Source of the DNA: Boletus sp. NGJ
Taxonomy: Eukaryota; Basidiomycota; Agaricomycetes; Boletales; Boletaceae
Assembly (NCBI GenBank): GCA_019096195.1
Contig: JAGTXK010000106.1
Coordinates: forward strand, 1-64,000
Direction of reading: 5' to 3'
DNA length: 64,000 nucleotides
The stretch's first letter is position 1; each line of letters starts with the position of its first letter. Shown one piece after another: positions 22,501-33,799 of the stretch. The notes under the pieces were generated by a model. That model searched no databases and was not told the origin of the DNA. It saw nothing but the letters and a program-made list of their open reading frames with translations. The position numbers and the translations under genes are program-made.

Positions 22501-24918
22501 GCACCCTTCGCCATCGCCACTGATGCGTCGAAGTTCGCTTCGGGCACTATCCTCCTCCAGACCGACGCTAACGGGGATTGGCACCCCTGTTCCTACCTCT
22601 CCGATTCGTTCTCCCCTACTGAACGGAACTATGACATCTATGACCGAGAACTCCTTGCCGCCATCCACACCCTAAAAGCGTGGCGTCATTACCTCCACGG
22701 CTTCCCCTTTCCTGTCCAGGTTTTCACCGACCACAAGAACCTGGCATACTTCCATGCGCCCCAGAACCTAAACCGTCGGCAGGCTCGTTGGATGCTGGAT
22801 CTTGCCGACTACGACCTACAGATCATCCATGTCCCCGGTCGTCTCCTCGCTGGGCCTGACGCCCTCTCCCGACGCCCTGACCTCATCCCTGCGGACACCC
22901 TGGAAAACGACGGTGTCACTCTTCTCCCACCATCATTGTTCGTCAATCTTATTGACGTCTCCCTTGCCTCCCACATTCTCTCCGCCTCCGCCGGCGATCC
23001 CCTCGTCCTCCAACAGCTGCAAGCTGTTGATGTCTCTGCCTCCGCATTCCTCCATGCCCGCATGTCTGATTGGCAACATGCTGATGGCATCCTCACTTAC
23101 CACGGCCGCGCCTATGTCCCCCCGGAGGGTGATCTCCGTAAATCTATCCTCTCCCGCTGCCACGACCACCCCTCTGCCGGTCACCCCGGTTACTTAAAGA
23201 CCCGTCAACTCATCTCTGCCGAGTTCTGGTGGCCCGGCCTCGTGTCCTTCGTTCGATCCTATGTTGAGGGTTGCCCCTCTTGTCAACAACATAAGGCGAA
23301 TACTCACCTGTCCTCTCCGCCTCTCACCCCCATTCGGTCATCCTCCGCCCTCCCCTTTCGCCAGATTTCGTGTGATTTGATCACCGACCTCCCCCCCTCC
23401 TCTGGCTTCAATTCGCTCTTGGTCGTGGTCGACCACGGGCTTACAAAGGGGGTAATTCTTTGCCCCACGAAGAAAACCGTCACTGCAGAAGGGATCGCCA
23501 CTCTCTTCTTCCACAAAGTATATCGCCACTATGGTCTCTATGACAAGATCATCTCCGACTGTGGTCCCCAATTCACCTCCGCCTTCGCCAAGGAACTTGG
23601 GAAACTCCTTGGCTACGACCTTGCCCTCTCCACTGCCTACCACCCCCAATCTGATGGGGAAACCGAACGCGTCAACCAGGAAATTGAAACCTACCTTCGC
23701 ATCTTCTGTGGCGCAGAACCTACCTCATGGTCCGAAAAGATCACACACGCAGAATTCACTCACAACCACCGGCCCCACTCCGTCACTGGGCAATCACCGT
23801 TCTCCCTCCTCCTCGGATATGAACTGCGCCCCCTACCCTCGGTTCTACCCGACACGGCCATTCCCGCAGTAGAAGACCGCATCAAACACCTCTCCGCAGC
23901 AAGGAACAAAGCCTTGGCTGCCCACGAACTCACCCGTCAGACCATGATCTCCTGCTCCAAGAGATCATTCAAACCCTTCGTTAAAGGAGACCGAGTCTGG
24001 CTTGAAGCCAGGAACTTGAAACGACAAGACGCTGACCCGAAATTCTCTGCCAAACGGGAAGGACCGTTCACCATCACAGATGTCCTATCCCCAATCATCT
24101 ACAAACTCCGGCTTCCCAAGACTTGGAAGATCCACCCCGTGTTCCACGCCTCCCTTCTCACCCCCTGCCACGAGAACGCCGTTTACGGCAAGCATTTCCC
24201 TTTGCCACCACCTGATCTTATTGCAGGCGAAGAAGAATACGAAGTCGAGAAGATCCTACGCCACCGCGGAACCCCGTCTCGCCACTCCTTCCTGATCTGA
24301 TGGAAGGGATACTCCACAGAAGAAGACTCCTGGGTCCCAGAACGGGACTTGAAAAATGCAAAGTCCGCCCTCACCGACTATAAGAAACGTCACCCCAAGA
24401 CGTTTCCCCTCGCCCCCTCTTCTTCTCACTCTTCCACCACCAAAACAATGAGCTCCCTCCTCAACTTCTCTCTCCAATGAGTCGTCCATCACACCCTCCT
24501 CGAAACCTATGGCCCCTTACTCCACCTACCACACCCCCCTCTGAGTGCATCCTTGACTATGTTGACCACCCATCGCACAGACCCTTGGAAGGCTACGACC
24601 AACCCTAAACCCCCCCGGGGTTGGTCGCATCATCAACTAGTTGTTGTATGATATCCTTCACACCTTGGAAAACCCAGTAGTGCCCTCCTGCTGGTACCCC
24701 CTACCCTTCGCCATAGTTCCGCTGTCACCCCTTCTGAGTTCTTGTTCCTCTCCATCAACATCACTATCTTTCCTGCAAGTCAGGCTACCCCAGTTGACTC
24801 CTATCCACCCAGCTATACCACCACCACCTCCATCCGCCCTATAGCTGAACCTCCATTTCACATCTACCCCCGCCCGGACACTAGCTTCTTCGGTGTCTCA
24901 GCCCTACTTATGGGGTAA

Positions 24919-25591
24919 TGTTACGATTCCCTCGTACCACTGTCTTTTTCCCTTTTCCCTTACATCTTTGGGAACTCATGTTGGATACTCGTCCCTCCTA
25001 TCCTCGTATCCCCTGAGACTCCCCGCCCCTACTATAGAGCCCCCTCTTCTTCTCTGGAACCTCCACCACGTACTCCGCCTTCCTTACTAACTTCCCTTCA
25101 TACCTACCGATATCCCCACCGTTCCACTAACCCCTATGCCTATACCATAGGCCCTTGCTAACCCCGCGTCTACTTGGCTCTCTCTCCCTTACGTACATAA
25201 ACCCCACCCTAGTACAATGTCCGCTAAGTAGAACCTACTCAATCTACTCTCACATTGTCTCCGGGATCTCTGCGAGTCCTCGTCCTCCTCTTGACTGGAC
25301 GCTCGTCCTTTAACCGCTTGAACTCCGGTAGCTTACCCAGCTACTCGACACTCTGGTAGCTTATCCAGCTACTCGTCACTCCGGCAGTCTATCCAGCTGC
25401 TTGTCACTCTGGTAGCCACTCCAGCTACTCGTCCTTGTGAGACCCATCGTGGTTCTCAACCTCTGCTAAGGAAGACCCTTGGCATCTGCGTCTCCGGCGG
25501 CCTCTCCACCGCTCGTCCTTTGTCAACGTCACTCAGTGAGTGTGCGTCACCTTTGAGTCTACGACCGCCTCTCCCTGAGTCAGTCGTAACA
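24919..25591 (+). repeat. 3' LTR of the chromovirus (673 bp)
   Basis: Same length as the 5' LTR, with one base difference seen near the 3' end. It is preceded by a short purine run (ATGGGGTAA), a weak polypurine tract candidate, and followed by the GTGGG target duplication. Confidence 0.95.
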
Positions 25592-25596
25592 GTGGG

Positions 25597-26370
25597 AAGT
25601 CTTAGTCCGCACTACTGCCAACCCTACAATGGCCAGATGACCAAGGCAATGAGTTGTTAGAGCAGGAATACAAATGGATTAGACTGGGGATTCCAATCGC
25701 AATGTAAGTAGTTTATATAGGTACAGGGTTTGTGCACAGACCATGCTGTGTGTGTGATAAATTACTATATATAGTAAGACAGAGATTAAAGGGGCTGTGA
25801 GTGAAGAGCGGAAATTAAGTAGTCGTGAATTACATGAGGTATGACATCATATGATGTCATTGGTCTAGCCTTTGTCATGTGATGGTTCCCACAGTCACGT
25901 GCACAGTCACGTGATCTGGATAGAAAATGGTACGAAGTAAAAGTGTCAGAAAAGTGTAAAATTATTCTTATATTATAACACATAGACCCATAGAACATGC
26001 TAGGATAGCACATGGATCTTCCTGTAATTTTTCTAAACATGCTTTGCACTCTCCTCCCTCTTCTACCTCTATAGATTGGATCAATTTAGCCAGGACCTCT
26101 GGAAGAGATATAAGGTGGTGGATAGGTGTATTCATGGTCTGGCAATCCATTGGAAACACCCCCAACACCATCTGGAATTTATTCACATCACTATTCCATA
26201 AACAAATCCTTTCTCCCTTCTTGGCTTGCATCTGCTGTAGAAATTTTTGCCAAGCACCAAATCTCTTCATTTCTTTTTGAGGACCTTACTATAGATCATA
26301 TCAACATATCCAAAATTTATTTTAGCCCAGATGATGGTTTGGACTTTGAGTTTTTAACTTCCAGATGAAT
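25597..26370. other. Stretch between two element fossils
   Basis: Short open frames exist on both strands (for example 25968-26270 minus) but carry no motif I can name. The right part may be the 5' side of the recombinase relic. Confidence 0.3.
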
Positions 26371-27303
26371 ATATAAACATGCCTGGGCAGACTCAACAAA
26401 AGAAACCTACAGCTCAGGTCTTCTTGTGTACCATACCTTCTGTGACATCAAAGGCATTCCAGAAGAAGCACACACCCCTGCCTCATCCAAATTAATATCA
26501 ACATTCATCTTCACCCTCACAGGCACATATGCAGGCAGCATAGTTACAAACTATCTAAGCACAGTACATGCCTGGCATACAATTCATGCCCTACCCTGGT
26601 CCTTCATCACAGATGAAACAGAGGCCCTCATAAAAGCCATGAAACTACTCACACCTGCATCCTTTAAGCACTCTGCAAACCATATGCCATAGACATTATC
26701 TTGAAGCTATGTGCTCACCTCTCTCATTCTGACCCCCTCAATGTAGCTGTCTATGAACAGGTGAATTCACAGTCAACACCCTGAACACCTTCAACCCACT
26801 CACCCACATTATCCAAAAACACATGAGCACCCAATTCAACCATCAAGGGCTTGAAATTACTAACTTCTGCCTCCCCTACATGAAGTCAGCCCAAGAGGAT
26901 GTAAACTGGGCAAAACAGGACAGCCCCACTGACCCTCATCAGGCACTGCTTGATCACTTCAACATCAACAACACACCTAACAACCTACATTTCTTTGCCT
27001 ACAAAACCAAGAAAGATTTCAGCCCATCTATCCAAGCAAAATTCCTCAAAACAGTAGACAAAGCCACAAAGCGTGCAGGCATCCCCCCTTCTCAAAGGAC
27101 ATGGCATCTGCATTGGTGCAATACTAGAATACCTACTCCACAACATCCCTTTCGAAGTTGTCAAAGTAAAAGACCACTGGACAAGCAACGCCTTCCTAAT
27201 GTACCTCCACAAACACGCCCAAATACTTGCCCCCTACATGCAATCCAAACCAGCAATCCACAAAGCATTCCTACAATTCACCCTACCTCCCATCCACAGA
27301 TAA
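26370..27303 (+). mobile_element. Tyrosine-recombinase element relic (DIRS- or Crypton-like)
   Basis: The frame carries text typical of the tyrosine recombinases abundant in basidiomycete mobile elements. There is an N-terminal helical part with LVYHTFCDIKGIPEE and NYLSTVHAWH, a middle part with DVNWAKQD, and a C-terminal part with LKGHGICIG, EYLLHNIPFEVVK and YLHKHAQILAPY. The final block covers the catalytic His and Tyr region of the family. No reverse transcriptase is recognisable nearby, so DIRS versus Crypton cannot be decided. It is a broken fossil with several interruptions. Confidence 0.7.
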
Positions 27304-28310
27304 CCTTGCCAGTAAGTCACTTCCTCCTCCTACTTATCACATATGATGCTTCACTCCATGTGTTGTCATTTACTCCTACCATCTGGGATCACAGTTCATG
27401 TCCTATCCAGCAGGTACTGGCTTCCATTCTGGGTCGGAAAGCACTACGTGCTTTTCCCCCAACTCCTCACCTCTCTGTTTGTCCCTCCTAGCAGTAGTCC
27501 CATTGCTTATATACTTTAGTTATACACAATACATCCTCATCTTCCTGCATACAGAGTGACATCCAAAGAAGACAATATTCCAGCAATCATATCTGTTGCT
27601 ATGGATGTAAAGATCCAAAACAAGTCCATCTGCCTGCTTTCACTACCATTGCTCCTCCTATGATATGGATGTCCCAGACCATCCATAATACAGATAACCC
27701 AGTCTCTTCTCTGACTAGTAATGCTGCTTTCTAGGCCATGTACCATGACTCTGACTCTTTCTCCTTTGATCTTTTCCCTGTGTTGTATTTCTACAAATAC
27801 ACTCTTTTAAGCTATGCACTATTCCATATAGCCCAGTACTTTCAATTTTCTACTTTTGAGATATGGTAACTATATATTTATAGTGCAAGCAAGCTCATAC
27901 TGTCAATGGGCTGCATATGGAAGCAGATAATTGCCCCCTCATTTGCACACATCTTGCTATCTGTTATAAAGTAAATCTTCAATAAACCCCATTTGATTTA
28001 ATTGGCAAATTGGATCCTTATTTCTGAAAGCATAATTATTTTAATGCAGTAATCATTAACATCAACTGTGATAAAAATGGCCATACTCAGAATTTTTAAA
28101 TGAGTTACAATATATATTGTTATAACGCTAGCTTATTAACTATTGTGTTTTCAACAGGCCATTCTTTAGGATAGGTTAGAATTATATATCATCTCATATC
28201 ACCTCAAGGTGTTGTAAAAGCTGGGGGGTTGAAAATTTCAAAATTGTGGTATATATATATATCAATTCATGATCTTGTTTGCCTATTCACACACACCTCT
28301 TGCAATGACT
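27304..28310. other. AT-rich stretch without a gene
   Basis: No coding frame, repeat or structural element is supported. Confidence 0.45.
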
Positions 28311-29480
28311 ATCCACTTGCCCACAAGGCAAAAGAAATTTACACCCACCTCTGAAAATGGATATCATAGAGCAGAGACCATTCACACCCACCTCTGATGA
28401 TTGGTAGCCATGCACAGAGCAAATCCCATTTATACCTACCTATGGCCATGGCTACTCATCCACAAGGCAGACCCCATTCATACCCATATGTATCTTGTTA
28501 TGGGTACCCATCCACAAAGCAAACTCCATTTACACCCATTTCTAATGATGAGTACCCATCCACAAAGTAGACCCCATCCACACCCACCTCTGGCCATGGC
28601 TACTCATCCACAGGGCAGACCCCATCCACACCCACCTTTGGTGTTGGGTACCCATGCACAGAGCAGACCCTGTTCACACCCACCTCTGGTAATGGGTACA
28701 CATACACAGGGCAGACTCCATCCACACCCATCTTTGGTGATGGGTATCCATGCACAGAGCAGACCCCATCCATACCCATCTTTAGTGATACGGGCAGACC
28801 CCATCCCACCCACTTTGGGGTACATGCAGAGCAGACCCCATCCACACCCACCTCTGGTGTTGGGTACCCATGCACAGAGCAGACCCCATCCACACCCACC
28901 TTTGGGATAGGTATCAATGCATAGAGCAGACCCCATCCACACCCACATCTGGTGATGGGTACCCATGCACAGAGCAGACCCCATTTACACCCATGTCTGG
29001 TAATGAGTACCCATGCACAGGGCAGACCCCATCCACACCCATGTCTGGTAATGGGTACCCATGCACAGAGCAGACCCCATTCACACCCACCTTTGGTAAT
29101 CAGTACATATACACAGGGCAGACCCCATCCACACCCATCTCTGGTAATGGGTACACATACACAGGGCAGACCCCATCCACACCCCCGTCTGGTGATGGGT
29201 ATCCATGCACAGAGCAGACCCCATCCACACCCATCCACACCCACCTCTGGTAATGGGTACCCATGCACAGGGCAGACCCCATCCACACCCATGTCTGGTA
29301 ATGGGTACCCATGCACAGAGCAGACCCCATCCACACCCATCTCTAGCCATGGCTACTCATCCACAAGGCAGACTCCATCCACACCCACCTCTGGTGATGG
29401 GTATCCATGCACAAAGCAGACCCCATTTACACCCATTCTCTATCCAAGGCCTCTTATCTACAGAGCAGACCCCACCATTG
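28310..29480 (+). repeat. 48-bp minisatellite, roughly 22-24 units
   Basis: The unit is 48 bp, seen for example in the step from CAGAC at 28616 to CAGAC at 28664. Units differ by a few bases, and the left edge is more degenerate. Because 48 is a multiple of three, long frames stay open on both strands (for example 28600-29340 minus with repeated GVDGVCSVHGYPLP), but these are repeat by-products. One unit near 29220-29245 is partly duplicated. Confidence 0.9.
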
Positions 29481-29689
29481 ACATTACCCTTGGCCATTGC
29501 CACTATCCATCCAGCAGTCCCCATTTAATCCCATACACCTTAAAAGCAAACCACTGTTTTGTTCTAACCCTAGACTAGGGTTAGACATTTTGCAGGGAAT
29601 CCCCCCCGAGGTCCACCCTAAGTCATCCTATCAACCCTAACGTGAATGAGAGACATTGTGGATATGGTGAAGGCATATCGGGGTGGTGG

Positions 29690-30470
29690 GGGGAGTCATG
29701 TATGCTGCCAAGGGATTTGGAGATGGGAAGTTTGGGTGGCGATGGATACCGATGCCCGTACAAGGGCGAAGGACTTGTGCTCAACGAAGCTGCAAAGGAG
29801 AGGGCGGCAGGTGGCGGCATAGACTTCTTTGTAGACGATAAGATGTATGGTTCCGGAACGACATAGGTGGATAGATTTCTTCGTCAATTATGGAAGTGGG
29901 AGGAAGAAAGGTTTGGGTGGCGATGGATGACGATGCTCGTACAACTGCGAAGGGAATATGACAATGAAGGCGTGTCGGGGGTGGTGGTGGGGAGTCATGT
30001 ATGCCGCCAAGGGATTTGGATGTGAGGTTTGGGTGGTGATGGATACCAATGGGCCCGTACGATGACGAAGGAATCATGCTCGACGAAGCTGCAAAGGGTT
30101 GGCGGTGGGTGGTGGCGTAGACTTCCTTGTCGATGATAAGATGTATGGAGGGTATGGCCAGGGAACGACGAAAGCAGATAGATTTCTTCGTTGATTATGG
30201 AAGTGGGAGGAAGACAGGTTTGGGTGGCGATGGATGCTGATGCCCGTACAATGGCGAAGGACTCGTACTTGACGAAGCTGCAATGGGGATGGAAGTGGGT
30301 GATAGCGTAGACTTCTTTGTCGACGATAAGATGTACGGAGGGTATGGCCCGGGCACAACGAAGGCGGACAGATTTCTTTGTCGATGATAGAAGTGGGAGG
30401 AAGACAGGTTTAGGTGGCGACGGAGACCGAAACCCCCACAGTGGCGAAGGACTCGCACTTAACGAAAGCT
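29690..30470 (+). repeat. Imperfect tandem array, ~117-194 bp spacing
   Basis: The block GGTTTGGGTGGCGATGGA recurs at about 29725, 29909, 30026, 30209 and 30403, followed each time by related text with CCCGTAC and GACGAAG. Another shared block is GTAGACTTCTTTGTCGACGAT. About five imperfect units. Confidence 0.75.
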
Positions 30471-30499
30471 GCAAAGGGACTGGCAGATCACCGAGTTAG

Positions 30500-30790
30500 A
30501 ACAAGCCACCTCCGGCAGGTTGGTCGCTCATGTTCAGGTTATGCGATGTGATGGAGTAGACAAGGAGGAATCCTTCGCCTGTACACATATACTGTTCATG
30601 CATGGCCTTGCGTACGGTAAACACCGATTGTTTATTGAGCGACGTGGTCATGCAAAATGGACGTATCTGTATTCCTCTTGCCTGACAGTGTCCAGAACGT
30701 CGAGCAGCATGACCTCCCCATCGATGACACACTGCTTGCAACATCCTATCAGAGAGACAAGGTCTTCATGAGGTACGTCGACAAGACGAA
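30500..30790 (-). pseudogene. Ras-type small GTPase fragment
   Basis: The minus strand reads KQCVIDGEVMLLDVLDT then RQEEY, a ~55-nt GT-AG interval, then AMHEQYMCTGEGFLLVYS. This matches the switch I to switch II part of Ras, whose usual text is CVIDGE, LDTAGQEEY and AMREQYMRTGEGFLLVYS. The DTAGQ box reads DTVRQ, a change at residues central to GTP hydrolysis. The P-loop exon and the NKxD part are not found alongside. It is therefore a truncated relic of a Ras gene. Confidence 0.65.
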
Positions 30791-31214
30791 GGGGGTTCAA
30801 ACGATGAGGGTGAGGGTAAAAGAGTACAGGGTTGGAGAATCAAAAAAGAAGTGACTACTACTATCCTAGGCAGCCACTAGCAGTAATCACACGAGCAGAG
30901 TTAGAAAATGACGATGAAAGACTGGATCTGAACCTAATCCTCTAGTTGAAAGACTAGGTAAACACATGAGACGCGGTTCTAACCTATTCTTATGTGGGCA
31001 TGGGTCCATTATCAAGGGTGAGCTCAGAGGGTAGTTGTGGGGTCGTTCACAGCTCCAGTAGTGTCCGAGTCTGAACTGAGCTTGAACGTCAGGTGTCGGC
31101 GCAGGTATGTTGCCACGCAGCAGTCTATGAACGTGCTTCTGCGACAATGAGGGGTGAAGTAAACCTAGAGAATACAATGAGAGGGTGCTCGCTAAGACAA
31201 AGAATGGAATGCCA

Positions 31215-33680
31215 TTACCTTATCTGTGGACGCTCCGAGGGCAACGAGTCAAACCCAGCCATGTGGGTCAACACGTCCGACATCGTAGGTCGCGCCAACG
31301 GATCGGCAGCCATCAACTCTCTCGAAACTTTAACGATGAATGCGCTTTGCATGGATGGGCTACAGAGCGAGCACAACACTTCCAGGGTCTTCCCGGACGA
31401 CCAAAGGTCAGCACGCATGGCATCGTAATCATCACCCGCGGTGACTTCAGGTGCCATATACCCTTCGGTACCAACCATACCACAGGATTTGTTTCCACAG
31501 CCATCTGCGAAAATGGCGATGCTATAGTCAATGATCGAAAGGCGACCACCATCAGGAGGAATAAGGACGTTTTCAGGCTTGATGTCACGATGCGCAACGC
31601 TGTGCTTGTGTATAAACGCAACACCTTCAACAAGCTGTCTGGCAGCAGACCACAGATGCTCATCTGGTCGTCAGAGATTAGTGAGGTGAGCCCCACCAGA
31701 GGACATGTAGATGACAAAGCCTCCAGAGCTGCGGGTCCAGATTTGGATGCCAGGAATGGTATGGTTGTCAGGGGAGTTGATTTTTGCCAAGTACTGCAAT
31801 ACTTCTACCTCTCGTTCACGCTTCGTAAGCTTGAGGAACCCACGATCAAACTCGTTGGATTTGCGAGAGATCATGGCGACGTGTTCAAACTGGGAAACCT
31901 CACATGAGCGGAAAAATCAATGGAGCTTGAATAAAGGGTCTTCATACACACCCCAAAGAGCACCATATCAACTCTATAGTCCATTGCATCAAGCCGTTCG
32001 ATGATTTCAGGGTCATCCGTGAAGGGAGTCCGCTTGGCACCTAGAGCATGCTCGCTCGAATCTTCTTGGATCGAACGTAATGTCCCAATCCTTTTTGCGA
32101 CCTTTCTTTGTCCGGTAAGAGAAGGGAGGTCACCAGCGAGTTTCTCGACGTCCCGTAGGACACCTTTCTTCGCAACATCGAGTTCCTCAGCGAAAGTTGT
32201 CGTCTTTTCCTGGTAATTGTACATCTCTCTGAGAAAGTCCAGCGCCTGATCGGATTGGAGGAGGTCATAATTGACCTGTGCAATTGAGACCTGCTGTGGA
32301 CCGTGGTTGTCAATTCTCAGGCTAGAAAATCAAGATATAGGACCAAACCTTGCCACTCGCTGCCGTCTGCATAACGACATAGCGCTCTGCGATCAAATTC
32401 GCGTTAAGATAGACGGCCACAACAAAAAACGGGGTGCTTTTGGAAAACTGCATGTCTTCAGAGTTCTTGAGATAAAATCCAACACGAGCAGCTGCGATAG
32501 CCTCGACTAATAAGCGCCATCGATCTACTTCAGTTTTTATGGAGATAACTTCGCATAGCATGAACGGGCAAAGAAAACCAGTCGCGATCACACTGAAGTC
32601 ACTGACTGGCGTAAACATACACCAGTTCGACGACTCTGCCTGCGTGGTCACAAAGACGGGAAACTTCCAGGACAATTCTCTATGCGAACAGGTAAGTGAT
32701 GAAGTCTCACTTATGTATGACCACTCACGTTTGGAACTTGGTTTTGGAGTTTTCAAGTTGGGAAGAGAAGAAAGGGGGTATGAAAAAGTATGATGAGAGA
32801 TGATTGGCTTTGAAGTGAGACGAGTCTTCGTTGGAAACTCGATGCGAATCCTCCAGGTGACAGCGAAGAACAGCAAAGAATGCTAAGAACTCCCGGGTGT
32901 TGTTCACTACATATTGGTGGGTGTTTGTAGACTGGAAGTATCGGCCAAGCTTAGCACTATACCGACATGCTACCTCAAAGTCGAGCGCAGCGTCCAGATT
33001 TTCCTCAGGGGACCAAGAGACCTATGACAGGATCAGCATCGTGTGTTGAAAAGTGGTCAATAGTCACAATGTAAGTGCGCTTCGCTGCCAAGGCCGCTTC
33101 CACTTCGGTAAAAATGGACTGCATCCGCCGTTGTCCGTGAGCCCAAAAGCTGCCACCCCTCAGGTTATGTTCAACATCGTTTCGCGACCAGGTCTGGACG
33201 CTCCCTAAAACAATTTGGAGAGATTCAAAGAGCGCGCGGTGTTCTTTTGTCCTCAATTGGTTGAGGGCTCGCTCTCGTTTGGCTGTTTGAGGGGTGAACG
33301 AGTAATACACGCCCGAGAGAACTAAACAAGTGTTTCTCACCTTGGGGAAGTTCAATGACAAGACAGACATATTTAGACGTCAGGTACTTTTCGTCCGCAA
33401 TGCGTTCGACGGTGTACATCTCGTCGATTGGGAGCCAATCATCTCTTGTATCGAGGGCTATCTTGATCACCTCCTGCTTGCCTATGGCTGACACCGGCGT
33501 TCTAAACCTGTAGAACTTGCATTTGTCGACAGTAACGTTAGAGAGGATGCTTGCTGGCCCATCACGTGGATTCTGAATGAGCTCGTCATACAGAATAGCG
33601 AGAGGGTCGTCCTTGTTAATATTCGGACCAAGCAATGGAGAACTCCCAATCAAAATCCAGAACCGGACTAAGCACGACAT
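31215..33680 (-). CDS. Crinkler-header protein with C-terminal kinase domain
   Basis: A multi-exon minus-strand gene. The N-terminus (from ATG at 33680) reads MSCLVRFWILIG, with VDKCKFYRF and VCLVIELPQ, a pattern like the ubiquitin-like header of Crinkler (CR) proteins. A middle region contains RRMQSIFTEVEAAL, CEVISIKTEVDRWRLLVEA and NLIAERYVVMQ, which I associate with the nuclease-like domain paired with kinases in this class. The C-terminus is a protein kinase fold with EVEVLQYL, HRDIKPENVL and GTEGYMAPEV. Introns at about 33340-33280 and near 33050 join frames cleanly, and I see no certain break. CR-type kinase proteins are known from fungi and oomycetes; here the role is unknown. The metal-binding motif after the catalytic loop is not canonical. 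Confidence 0.6.
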
Positions 33681-33799
33681 CAAAAACCGCCTTCCAGAGA
33701 GTCGATAGACGTACCCATGACAAAGGGAAGAGTTAATGGGGGATATTGATCCACTAAAGACGATTCTTTGCTTGTTAATTCGCCACTGGTATGTTCCTT

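Larger units (their letters stand above)
18886..25591 (+). mobile_element. Ty3/gypsy chromovirus, full length, coding broken
   Basis: A structurally complete LTR retrotransposon fossil of 6706 bp. Parts in order are the 5' LTR (18886-19558), a primer-binding site (19561-19571), a gag region with a CCHC zinc knuckle (about 19.87-20.7 kb), an aspartic protease with DSGAE (about 20.85-21.2 kb), reverse transcriptase with YMDDLLVF (about 21.5-22.35 kb), RNase H with TDAS (about 22.4-22.85 kb), integrase (about 22.9-24.1 kb), a C-terminal chromodomain with WKGY (about 24.2-24.4 kb) and the 3' LTR (24919-25591). Domain order and chromodomain place it among chromoviruses. The coding part is broken, with roughly half a dozen interruptions. 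LTRs differ at one position by my reading, so the insertion is very recent. Confidence 0.95.

Noticed and set aside
28401-29578. Long open frames in the minisatellite that look like repeat proteins
   Set aside because: They are open on both strands because the 48-bp unit is a multiple of three, and the units vary in a way that favours no single frame.
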